A DNA stretch of 12,760 bases. It comes from an uncultured Sutterella sp. GTDB taxonomy: Bacteria > Pseudomonadota > Gammaproteobacteria > Burkholderiales > Burkholderiaceae_F. Position numbers and translations under genes: made by a program. The notes beneath the pieces were generated by a model. That model had not been told where the DNA came from. It ran no database searches and saw only the letters and a program-made list of their open reading frames with translations. The stretch covers positions 1 to 12,760 of the forward strand of contig CAJLHF010000050.1 of NCBI GenBank assembly GCA_905206365.1. Reading direction: 5' to 3'. Below are positions 6,417 through 12,760 of this stretch, piece by piece. Numbering within the stretch: the stretch's first letter is position 1; each line of letters starts with the position of its first letter.

Positions 6417-7697
6417 ATGACCGATCGAATCTGCGAATTTGCCTACGGACGCGGCACCAAGACCTTTGCCGTTCCCGACGAAGACGTGCTTGCCGAAGTG
6501 CGCACGGCCGACTTTCCCGTTATCGAGAACATCCCCGAAGCGGTGCTCGACGCCGTACGTCACCCGATCGGCTCGCCCGCGCTCGAAGAGATCGTGAAGC
6601 CCGGCGACACCGTGGCCTTCATCTGCAACGACCCGACGCGCGTTGCGAACAGCTTCGACTTCATGCCCGTTCTCGTGAACGAACTCAACCGACTCGGCGT
6701 TCCCGACGCGAACATGAAGATCGTTTTCGCCCTCGGCACGCACCGCGAAATGACCGACGAAGAAATCGTCGCACAGGTGGGTGCGGACGTTGCGGGGCGC
6801 CTGAAGACCTACAACTCGGTTTCGACCCGCACGGAAGACTTCGAATACTTCGGCACCACCTCGCGCGGTACGCCCGTCTGGATCAACAAAGAGCTCTGCA
6901 ACGTCGACCACGTCATTCTGACGGGCACGATCGTGCACCACTACTTCTCGGGCTACGGCGGCGGGCGCAAGGCGATTCTCCCCGGGTGCGCAGCGATGGA
7001 AACCGTGCGCGTCAACCACAGCTTCATGCTCGACGAACATGCGAAGCTCGGCGTTACGGACGGCAACCCCTGCTACGAAGACCAGATGGAAGGAGTGGCG
7101 CTCTTTGCGAAAGGCCGCTCGCTCTTTCTCTTCAACGCGGTCCTCAACGCCCGTCACCGCTTCGTCGGCATGTTCGCGGGCGACTACCGCGCCGCCCACC
7201 GCGAAGCGTGCAAATTCGTCGACCGCGTCTACGGCGCCGTGATTCCGAAGGCGGCCGATCTCGTGATCGCCTCCTGCGGCGGCTACCCCAAGGACATCAA
7301 CGTCTATCAGATGCAAAAGACAATGGAAAACGCCTCGTGCGCGGTGCGCGACGGGGGCGTGGTGATTCTCCTGGCGGAATGCGTCGAAGGGTCGGGATCC
7401 GCCGTGCTTGAAGAAACCTTCCGGCGCCTGAAGACCCCCGAAGCCATCAAGGCGGAACTCAAAACGAATTTCCGCATCGGCGCGAACAAAGCCTACGCGA
7501 TCACGCGCCCCTTGGAAAAAGCCCACTACATTCTCGTTACGAGCCTCGACAAAACGCTCGCGCACGACATGCTCTTTACGGCTGCGGTCGACACGGTCCC
7601 CGAAGCCCTCGAAATCGCCAAAACCTATACGGGCGAACATCCTTCCGTCATTCTCATGCCGGAAGGGAGCCTTACGGTGCCGCGCATCGAGTCCTGA
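6417..7697 (+). CDS. larA: LarA-type nickel-pincer 2-hydroxyacid racemase/epimerase
   Basis: This is a cytosolic enzyme of 426 aa; L. plantarum lactate racemase is about the same length. Family members invert the configuration of a 2-hydroxyacid by hydride transfer to the nickel-pincer nucleotide. By hand alignment to that enzyme I see D72 and R75 (NDPTR), H109 (GTHR), H175 and the cofactor-bonded K185 (HYFSGYGGGRK), and H201 (VNHSF), so the catalytic set is complete. One change stands out: the usual DHTR reads DPTR, with P73 in the substrate pocket segment. LarA homologues are known with substrates other than lactate, so lactate is only one candidate. The start is ATG 6417, with aaggag 6 nt upstream; an in-frame extension to 6243 lacks such a site. 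It leads the larABCE operon, with larB 69 nt downstream. Confidence 0.93.
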   Translation: MTDRICEFAYGRGTKTFAVPDEDVLAEVRTADFPVIENIPEAVLDAVRHPIGSPALEEIVKPGDTVAFICNDPTRVANSFDFMPVLVNELNRLGVPDANMKIVFALGTHREMTDEEIVAQVGADVAGRLKTYNSVSTRTEDFEYFGTTSRGTPVWINKELCNVDHVILTGTIVHHYFSGYGGGRKAILPGCAAMETVRVNHSFMLDEHAKLGVTDGNPCYEDQMEGVALFAKGRSLFLFNAVLNARHRFVGMFAGDYRAAHREACKFVDRVYGAVIPKAADLVIASCGGYPKDINVYQMQKTMENASCAVRDGGVVILLAECVEGSGSAVLEETFRRLKTPEAIKAELKTNFRIGANKAYAITRPLEKAHYILVTSLDKTLAHDMLFTAAVDTVPEALEIAKTYTGEHPSVILMPEGSLTVPRIES

Positions 7698-7766
7698 GAA
7701 AAAACGTTCGCCGAAGTCCGCAAACCGCCCAACCCACGCACCCACCGAGTAAGGAGGAATCCCCCC

Positions 7767-8447
7767 GTGACCCGAACCCCGCACGCCGCCCCGGGCATTC
7801 GTTTCGACATCGAGCGCGACCGCCGCATCGGACTGCCCGAAGCAGTCTTCTCGGAGGGAAAGTCGGAGGACGCGTTGCTCGCGCTTTTCACGCGTTTTGC
7901 GGACCCCGACGAAAAACCGATTCTCTTCACGCGGGTGGCGCCGGAGCGGTTCGCGGCACTCCCCGAAGACCTTCGGGCGGCCTACGACTTCGACCCCCTT
8001 TCGCGCACGGCGTGGGCGAAAACCTGTCCGAAGCATGCGTCGGGGTGCGCGGCGGTGGTGTCGGCCGGAACGGCGGACGCTTTCGTGACGCGAGAAGCCG
8101 CACGCACGCTCGAATACCTCGGGTACGACGTGCGGCTTTTCGAAGACTGCGGCGTCGCGGGTCTTTGGCGCATCCAGGCGGCGATTGCGGAGATCAACGC
8201 CTGCGACGTCGTGATCGTGGCGGCGGGGCTCGATGCGGCGCTAGCTTCGGTGCTCGGAGGCCTTACGGACCGCCCGATCTTCGCCGTTCCCACGTCGGTC
8301 GGGTACGGGATCGCGCAAGGCGGTCGGACGGCCCTCTCCTCGATGCTCGCCTCCTGTGCGCCAGGCGTCGCCGTCATGAATATCGACAACGGCTACGGCG
8401 CGGCGTGCGCGGCCGCGCGGGTCCTGCGCCTTCTGAACGCGTCCTGA
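7767..8447 (+). CDS. larB: LarB, nicotinic acid adenine dinucleotide carboxylase/hydrolase
   Basis: LarB performs the first step of nickel-pincer cofactor synthesis: it carboxylates C5 of the pyridinium ring of nicotinic acid adenine dinucleotide and hydrolyses the product to the dicarboxylated mononucleotide. The protein is 226 aa and related to PurE. Conserved segments are R20-IGLPEAVFSEGK (20-32), VSAGTADAF (98-106), DCGVAGLWR (127-135), AVPTSVGYGIAQGG (173-186) and SCAPGVAVMNIDNGYGA (196-212). C197 is the likely equivalent of the cysteine reported to bond the pyridinium ring. The common GMEGAL segment reads GLDAAL (154-159). The start is GTG 7767 with a strong aaggagg 9 nt upstream. It sits between larA and larC on the same strand. 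Confidence 0.93.
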   Translation: MTRTPHAAPGIRFDIERDRRIGLPEAVFSEGKSEDALLALFTRFADPDEKPILFTRVAPERFAALPEDLRAAYDFDPLSRTAWAKTCPKHASGCAAVVSAGTADAFVTREAARTLEYLGYDVRLFEDCGVAGLWRIQAAIAEINACDVVIVAAGLDAALASVLGGLTDRPIFAVPTSVGYGIAQGGRTALSSMLASCAPGVAVMNIDNGYGAACAAARVLRLLNAS

Positions 8448-8526
8448 GAACGCCCGAAACGCATCACCTCGGGCGTGCGAAGAATTCGATTCCGGCAGCG
8501 AACGATTTTTTCAAAGGTACTTCCCC

Positions 8527-9273
8527 ATGCAAAATTCGATCATCACCGTCCGCATCCATGCGGGCTTCAACGCCGACGCCTTCTTGGCGGGCCTTCTCGC
8601 CCTCACGGGGCAGACGTCGGGAACGGCGAGCGCCTTTCTCGCGAAGCTCTTTCCCGAGGTCGAGGCGGGAATCGACTTCGGTCCGCGCAGCGTTCGGTCG
8701 ATTGCGGGTTACACCGCGCGTACGCTTGTCGCCGAAGGGCACGTCCACCGTCATCTCTCGGACATCGCCCGTATTCTCGACGCAAGTCGCTTGAGTCCCG
8801 AAGCGCGTGCGATCTGCAACCGCGTCTGGGAGACGCTCGGGCAAGCGGAAGCGCGCGTGCACGGAACGACGCTAGACGACGTCCACTTCCACGAAGTGGG
8901 ACGCATGGCAAACATTCTCTCGATCGGCCTTGCGGCCGAATGCTGGGTGAATCTCGGTTCGCCCCGGTTGGCGGCGAGCCCGATTCCCATGGGAGACGGC
9001 ACCGTTCAGTGCGCGCACGGCGCGATCCCCTACCCCGCGCCCGCCCTCTTTGCAATGCTCGACGGCGTTCCCGTGCGCCCCTACGGGGGTGAAGGCGAAC
9101 CCGTTACGCCTACGGGCCTCGCGGTCCTCTTGGGGTTCGGCGCCGAATTCGGTCCCTGGCCCGCCATGACGATTGAAACGCGCGCCACGGTCTTTACGCC
9201 GCGCGAATTCGAGGACGTTCCGAACGGCTCCCTCTGGGCGTGGGGGACCGAACTCCCGAAGGAATTCGCATGA
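8527..9273 (+). CDS. larC: LarC N-terminal-half protein (LarC1 only), nickel insertion
   Basis: LarC inserts nickel into the pincer nucleotide in a CTP-dependent reaction. Full-length LarC is about 400-420 aa; this protein is 248 aa and matches only the N-terminal LarC1 region. Visible family marks are HVHRHLSDI (72-80), VHFHEVG (119-125), AHGAIPYPAPA (163-173), TPTG (194-197) and EFGPWP (207-212). The His-rich insert of L. plantarum LarC is missing. Two motifs are degraded: the N-terminal GxSGDM reads GFNADA (13-18), and the acidic DSIxD after HFHEVG reads ANILS. The stop TGA overlaps the larE ATG, so no LarC2 (CTP-binding) domain can follow. No LarC2 frame is present in the window. The start is ATG 8527 with aaagg 9 nt upstream, 79 nt after larB. 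Confidence 0.85.
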   Translation: MQNSIITVRIHAGFNADAFLAGLLALTGQTSGTASAFLAKLFPEVEAGIDFGPRSVRSIAGYTARTLVAEGHVHRHLSDIARILDASRLSPEARAICNRVWETLGQAEARVHGTTLDDVHFHEVGRMANILSIGLAAECWVNLGSPRLAASPIPMGDGTVQCAHGAIPYPAPALFAMLDGVPVRPYGGEGEPVTPTGLAVLLGFGAEFGPWPAMTIETRATVFTPREFEDVPNGSLWAWGTELPKEFA

Positions 9274-10205
9274 CGAAAACCGCCGCCCCCTCGGACGTCT
9301 CGGATTTCGAAGAGCGCCTCGGGATGCTCTCCGAACCGCTCGCCCTCAAGGCGCGCGACCTTCGCACGGTACTCGAAGACCTCGCCCGCCCCGCGGGGGG
9401 CTTTGCCCTTGCCTACTCGGGCGGGCTCGACAGCCGTTTTCTCGCCTTTTTCGCGTCGAACCTTCGGATTCCCGTGCGGCTCCTTCACGTGACGGGCCCG
9501 CATGTTCCCGAAACGGAATCGCGTGCGGCGCTTGAGGCGGCACGCGCCATGGGGTTCGAGCGCGTTGGAAATCGCGGAGAACCTCCGAGCGCCTTCGACC
9601 GTACGATCGAACTCCTGAGGCTCGATCCCCTCGCGAACGATGCGATTTTCACGGCGGGAGCCGAGCGTTGCTACGTCTGCAAGTCGATCCTCTTTCGGGC
9701 GCTTTGCGACCGTTCGGCGCCCCGGCCTCTTGCGGACGGCACGAACGCTTCGGACCTCGGACTCTACCGCCCGGGACTTCGTGCGCTCTCCGAACTCGGC
9801 ATCCGGTCGCCGCTCGCGGAAGCGGGCGTGGCAAAGGACGAAATTCGCGCTCTCGGTCGGGCACTCGGCTTTGCGCACCCCGAACAGGCCGCCCGGCCCT
9901 GTCTTTTGACGCGCTATCCCTACGGCGTACGACCGTCGCGCGACGAACTCGCGCTCCTTGCAAAGGCGGAAGCGTTCCTTGAGGCGCATCCCGCACGTGA
10001 GGGACGATGCTTCCGACTGCGCCGACCCGAAGCAAACCGCACCCTCTTGCAACTCGATGCGGACGGGAACGCCGACACGGCCCGCGCGGCGCTCGACACG
10101 CTCTTGACGGCCCTTACCGAGACGTTCCGGGAACGTCTCCCCGGCCTCACGGGGGAAGTAACCGGCAAGGTATCGGGGTGGTTCGACCGGAAGCGCGAAA
10201 GCTGA
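9270..10205 (+). CDS. larE: LarE, ATP-dependent sulfur insertase, three-cysteine type
   Basis: LarE adenylates the carboxylates of the LarB product and replaces them with thiocarboxylates. The protein is 311 aa with the PP-loop ATP-binding motif SGGLDS (50-55), DGTN (156-159), a YRPGLRALSELG segment (166-177) and RYPYG (215-219). Three cysteines are placed as in [4Fe-4S]-dependent LarE of the Thermotoga maritima type: C134 and C137 in ERCYVCK, and C211 in RPCLLTR. This suggests a cluster-based sulfur donor rather than the sacrificial cysteine of L. plantarum LarE. The start is ATG 9270, overlapping the larC stop as ATGA, with gaagga 6 nt upstream, so translation is probably coupled. A GTG at 9240 in the same frame would need a longer overlap and is less likely. 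Confidence 0.93.
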   Translation: MTKTAAPSDVSDFEERLGMLSEPLALKARDLRTVLEDLARPAGGFALAYSGGLDSRFLAFFASNLRIPVRLLHVTGPHVPETESRAALEAARAMGFERVGNRGEPPSAFDRTIELLRLDPLANDAIFTAGAERCYVCKSILFRALCDRSAPRPLADGTNASDLGLYRPGLRALSELGIRSPLAEAGVAKDEIRALGRALGFAHPEQAARPCLLTRYPYGVRPSRDELALLAKAEAFLEAHPAREGRCFRLRRPEANRTLLQLDADGNADTARAALDTLLTALTETFRERLPGLTGEVTGKVSGWFDRKRES

Positions 10206-10233
10206 CGAAGTTCCTCTTCCAACGGAAGATGTC

Positions 10234-10269
10234 AAAGGCCGCCCGACGGTTTTCGTCGGGCGGCCTTTT
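10234..10269. terminator. Bidirectional terminator between larE and ppk2
   Basis: A perfect 15-bp stem (aaaggccgcccgacg / cgtcgggcggccttt) with a 5-nt loop (gtttt) lies between convergent genes, 28 bp after larE. The T-run is on the plus strand within and just after the stem, so it ends the lar operon. The symmetric A/T ends may also serve ppk2, which stops at 10291. Confidence 0.88.
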
Positions 10270-10290
10270 GCTTCCTTGCGTTTTCCGCGC

Positions 10291-11496
10291 TCAGTCGAGC
10301 TTGCGATAGTGTTCCTTAACTTGGGCTTCGAGCTCGCGGATGCGGCGGGCCTTCGCGGCGTCTTCGGCGTGACCGCCCGACGCACACTCAAGCCGCATGT
10401 CGGCGGTTTGGGAGACGAGCATCTCGGAGCGGCCCACGATCAGCGGATCGACCGAGCCCACGTGTTCGAGGTTGCGACCGTCGTAGTCGACGAGGCGCAG
10501 AAGCGTGCGAATGGCGTTCAAGCGCCCGCGGCGCTTGTCTTCGTTGCGAATCACGGTCCAGGGCGCAAACGGCGTGTCGGAGGCAAGGAACATCGCCTGC
10601 ATCGCCTTCGAGTAGTCGTCCCATTTGTCGATGGACGCAATGTCGACGGGTGACAGCTTCCAACGCTTCAGGGGGTTCGTCTGGCGGTCGCGGAAACGTC
10701 GCAGCTGCTCTTCGCGGCTGATGGAAAGCCAGAATTTGACGAGGATGATGCCGGAATTGACGAGGCTCCGTTCAAAGCCCGCCACTTCGGAGAGAAACAG
10801 CTTCGTCTGCTCCGGCGTGCAAAAGCCCATCACGGGTTCCACGACACCGCGGTTGTACCAGGAGCGGTCGAAAAAGCAGATTTCCCCGGGATTCGGGAGC
10901 TGCGCCGCGTAGCGCTGGAAGTACCACTGACGGGCTTCCGCTTCGGTGGGCTTCGAAAGCGCCACGATGCGTGCACCGCGGGGGTTGAGGTTTTCGGTGA
11001 AACGCCGGATCGTACCGCCTTTACCCGCCGTATCGCGCCCTTCGAAAACGACGACGATACGGCTGCCGGTCTTCTTGACCCATTCCTGAAGCTTCAGCAA
11101 TTCGACCTGTAGGTTGTAGAGCTCCTTCTCGTAAAGGCCCGCGGGGTAGCGGTTCTTGTACGGATACTCGCCGCGGCCGTAGCCTTCGGAGAGTTCGTAG
11201 AGATTCGAGACCTCGTTCTTGAGCTTTTTAAATTTGCGCGCGGCGTTCGTCAAAAGCGCCGTAAAGAGGCGGTCACGCTCTTCGGGCTTCAGCTGCGCGA
11301 GAAACGCCTGAACCGCCTCGGCGCGGCTGTCCGCGGGCATCGTCGCGAGCGCCCCGCGCACGTAGTCGACCGCATCCGCAGACGAATCGAAGACGGGGAA
11401 AGCGTCGTCGAGCTTCAATTTTTCGGTGAGCTGTTCCGCGACCTTGCGGTCGCGCTCAAGCGCGGCGTCGGTCGGAGAGAGAGTTTTGTCAGCCAT
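10291..11496 (-). CDS. ppk2: Polyphosphate kinase 2 (PPK2 family)
   Basis: PPK2 enzymes use polyphosphate to phosphorylate nucleoside diphosphates (or make polyphosphate in reverse), in the cytosol. The protein is 401 aa: an N-terminal extension of about 100 residues and one P-loop kinase domain. The Walker A motif is FEGRDTAGKGGTIRRF (GRDTAGKGG at 153-161), Walker B is FFDRSWYNRGVVEP (DRSWYNR 210-216), and the lid segment reads RQTNPLKRWKLSP. The pattern is that of the one-domain, class I group; whether it prefers GDP or ADP cannot be read here. The start is ATG with A at 11496, with aaagga 8 nt upstream; the open frame continues to 11589 without a better site. It is convergent with larE and downstream of sctU on the same strand, separated by 148 bp, so probably a separate unit. 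Confidence 0.93.
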   Translation of the reverse strand: MADKTLSPTDAALERDRKVAEQLTEKLKLDDAFPVFDSSADAVDYVRGALATMPADSRAEAVQAFLAQLKPEERDRLFTALLTNAARKFKKLKNEVSNLYELSEGYGRGEYPYKNRYPAGLYEKELYNLQVELLKLQEWVKKTGSRIVVVFEGRDTAGKGGTIRRFTENLNPRGARIVALSKPTEAEARQWYFQRYAAQLPNPGEICFFDRSWYNRGVVEPVMGFCTPEQTKLFLSEVAGFERSLVNSGIILVKFWLSISREEQLRRFRDRQTNPLKRWKLSPVDIASIDKWDDYSKAMQAMFLASDTPFAPWTVIRNEDKRRGRLNAIRTLLRLVDYDGRNLEHVGSVDPLIVGRSEMLVSQTADMRLECASGGHAEDAAKARRIRELEAQVKEHYRKLD

Positions 11497-11522
11497 CGTG
11501 AAATTCCTTTTTTCGGGGGTGA

Positions 11523-11569
11523 CCGGGCGGAGTTCGGGTATTCGGACTTCAAGCACCGAAGCCGCCCGG
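11523..11569 (-). other. Structured 5' leader of ppk2
   Basis: An 8-bp perfect inverted repeat (ccgggcgg 11523-11530, ccgcccgg 11562-11569) encloses a second stem ttcgg/ccgaa (11541-11545 with 11556-11560). It lies 27 bp before the ppk2 start and is not followed by a T-run on the minus strand, so it looks more like an mRNA leader structure than a terminator. A possible weak -10 (TAAAAT, 11592-11597, minus strand) lies just upstream without a matching -35. Confidence 0.35.
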
Positions 11570-11644
11570 CGGACGTGTTGCGATTTCAAGAATTTTAGCC
11601 CCGCGCTTCCATCGCGCTCGGGCTCGTGTTCTGCTTCCCGAGGC

Positions 11645-12685
11645 TCAGTGGCGGTTGAGTCCTTCGACCCAGCGGAGCACCTCCGCCACGGGCGCGAGCA
11701 AATCCTTGGGAATGTAGGCGTTTTCGGTACCTTCGGCGTAGAGGGCGCGAGCGAGCGGAACGTTGCGCATCACGGGAATCCCCTCTTCTTCGGCCACTTC
11801 GATCATGCGACGCGCGAGCTCCCCTTCGCCCTTTGCGAGAATGACGGGCAGGGGCGTACGGTCTTTTTCGTAGTCGATGGCTACGGCAAAATGCGTGGGA
11901 TTGGTCACGAGCACCTTCGCTTTTCGGACGTTGCCGAGCGTATTTTGGTTGAGAAGTTCCCGATGGAGCTGTTTGCGGCGGCTCTTGATCTCCGGATCGC
12001 CTTCGTCTTCCTTGTATTCGCGTTTGACCTCTTCCATGCTCATCATGTGTTCGGTGTTCCATTTGTAGCGCTGGTAGAGGTAGTCGATCGCCGCCACGAC
12101 CGCAAAGGCCGCGGCCGAAATAAGAAGGAGCTCCCCGATCGCGGAGCCGATGAGCGCCCACGCGGCGCCGATCCCGCCTTCGGGCGCCCGAAAAAGATCG
12201 GGGGCGTGGCGGCTCAGGACGTAATAGACGACCGCACAGAGAATGAATACCTTCACGATGTTTTTGACGAGCTCGAAGAGGTTTTTCATCGAGAATACCT
12301 TCCGGAACCACTTCGCGGGCGAGAGGTTTTCGAGTTTCGGAGCGGCGGCCTTGGGCGCGAACAAAAAGCCCGTCTGCGCGAGAAGAGACGCGAGCGCAAC
12401 GCCCATCACGAGAACGACAATAGGAAGTACGATCGACACCGACCCGTCGACCACAATCTCGACGCACTTCGAGAGCGCCTCGCGAAAGGGAAGACGCATC
12501 GCCTCAAAGGTCGCCGTCATCATGGCGGAGAGGGTTGCGAAGATCGAATCGCCCCGCACGATCGCATAAAACGCAATCGCGAGTACGGTTGCCGCCGACG
12601 AGACGTCCTGACCCTTGCAGACATCCCCTTTTTCGCGGGCGTCTCGCAGTCGTTTCGGGGTCGGTTGTTCTGTTTTTTCCGCCAT
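11645..12685 (-). CDS. sctU: Type III secretion export apparatus switch protein SctU (YscU/FlhB family)
   Basis: SctU is an inner-membrane protein of the type III secretion export gate; it cuts itself and thereby switches substrate class. The protein is 346 aa. The N-terminus EKTEQPTPKRLRDAREKG (3-20) is the family signature. Four hydrophobic stretches follow (about 29-43, 78-104, 140-158, 175-202). The cytoplasmic part has EVKREYKEDEGDPEIKSRR (219-237) and the autocleavage motif N262-P263-T264-H265, then an intact C-terminal domain ending YIPKDLLAPVAEVLRWV. That ending and the KREYKEDEGDPEIK linker fit the non-flagellar (SctU) branch better than FlhB. The start is ATG with A at 12685, 8 nt after taaggag. 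Other secretion genes would lie beyond the right edge on this strand. Confidence 0.87.
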   Translation of the reverse strand: MAEKTEQPTPKRLRDAREKGDVCKGQDVSSAATVLAIAFYAIVRGDSIFATLSAMMTATFEAMRLPFREALSKCVEIVVDGSVSIVLPIVVLVMGVALASLLAQTGFLFAPKAAAPKLENLSPAKWFRKVFSMKNLFELVKNIVKVFILCAVVYYVLSRHAPDLFRAPEGGIGAAWALIGSAIGELLLISAAAFAVVAAIDYLYQRYKWNTEHMMSMEEVKREYKEDEGDPEIKSRRKQLHRELLNQNTLGNVRKAKVLVTNPTHFAVAIDYEKDRTPLPVILAKGEGELARRMIEVAEEEGIPVMRNVPLARALYAEGTENAYIPKDLLAPVAEVLRWVEGLNRH

Positions 12686-12697
12686 GCACCGCTCTCC

Positions 12698-12760
12698 TTA
12701 CCCGACGTGCCGTAAAGCCCCGCCGTTCACGGCGGGGATATAAGGCACCCGCGCGAAGCA
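12698..12760 (-). CDS. Possible C-terminal end of an upstream gene (sctT candidate)
   Basis: The minus strand is open for 20 codons from the window edge to a TAA at 12698-12700. That stop overlaps the taaggag ribosome site of sctU, an arrangement common inside operons. The residues read CFARVPYIPAVNGGALRHVG. In many type III secretion operons sctT directly precedes sctU, which is the only reason for naming it. Twenty open codons in GC-rich DNA are weak evidence, and a perfect hairpin lies inside the frame, so this may be intergenic. Confidence 0.3.
   Translation of the reverse strand, partial: CFARVPYIPAVNGGALRHVG
12718..12737. repeat. Perfect 8-bp hairpin upstream of sctU
   Basis: ccccgccg and cggcgggg flank a TTCA loop, giving a compact GC-only stem. 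On the minus strand it is followed by cttta, so a weak terminator is possible. On the plus strand the flanks (gtaaag before, gatataagg after) look like the hairpins found at ends of IS200/IS605-type elements. The window ends 23 bp further on, so I cannot decide. Confidence 0.35.

Noticed and set aside
6303..8036. 577-codon minus-strand frame across larA and larB
   Set aside because: It spans two well-supported genes on the other strand and has no family features.
7691..8450. Identical GTCCTGAGAA at the ends of larA (7691-7700) and larB (8441-8450)
   Set aside because: Ten bases covering a Ser codon and TGA stop; most likely coincidence, with no structure or repeat around it.
9081..10391. 436-codon minus-strand frame across larC, larE and the terminator
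   Set aside because: It runs through a perfect terminator hairpin and overlaps three plus/minus features; no domain is visible.
11426..12715. 429-codon plus-strand frame opposite sctU
   Set aside because: Antisense shadow of SctU, His/Arg-rich with no motif.
1..12760. CRISPR array, integrase or att site, prophage or complete insertion sequence
   Set aside because: I saw no regularly spaced repeats, no transposase or integrase motifs, and no duplicated tRNA end next to tRNA-His that would mark an integrated element.

Overview
The window is GC-rich and gene-dense, with 11 complete protein genes (plus one possible fragment at the right edge) and one tRNA. Gene style, the tRNA-His sequence and the pairing of a Tat-exported flavoprotein with a small periplasmic multihaem cytochrome suggest a betaproteobacterium. 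The order Burkholderiales is plausible and a gut Sutterellaceae-like lineage is my best guess. This is inference from recognised families, not a search.

Layout, left to right. (1) 115-2288, plus strand: an OmpR-type response regulator and its membrane histidine kinase, overlapping or nearly touching. (2) 2392-4355, minus strand: a Tat-exported FAD reductase-like protein followed 14 nt later by a tetrahaem c-type cytochrome, together a soluble periplasmic respiratory module. A shared hairpin at 2303-2333 separates it from the kinase gene. (3) 4633-5505, plus: an aldo/keto reductase, divergent from the flavoprotein. (4) 5751-5933, minus: a tRNA-His(GTG) unit with a near-consensus promoter and a strong terminator. 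(5) 5934-6416: a long non-coding stretch with several hairpins and a 13-base match to the common Illumina adapter core. (6) 6417-10205, plus: larA-larB-larC-larE, which encode a nickel-pincer-nucleotide (NPN) racemase or epimerase and its cofactor synthesis. It ends at a strong bidirectional terminator. (7) 10291-11496, minus: a PPK2 polyphosphate kinase. (8) 11645-12685, minus: SctU, the autocleaving switch protein of a type III secretion export gate. A possible C-terminal fragment of an upstream gene runs off the right edge.

How they work together. LarB would carboxylate and hydrolyse nicotinic acid adenine dinucleotide. LarE would then convert the carboxylates to thiocarboxylates, LarC would insert nickel, and LarA would use the cofactor to invert a 2-hydroxyacid. 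The LarC here has only the N-terminal half of the family and lacks the CTP-binding LarC2 domain. LarE carries the three cysteines of the iron-sulfur type. The flavoprotein-cytochrome pair would reduce an unknown compound in the periplasm; the flavoprotein has lost the substrate-binding residues of fumarate reductase and carries Pro/Lys-rich tails at both ends.

The main leads are the half-length LarC, the orphan flavoprotein reductase with its double tails, and the structured leader in front of larA.
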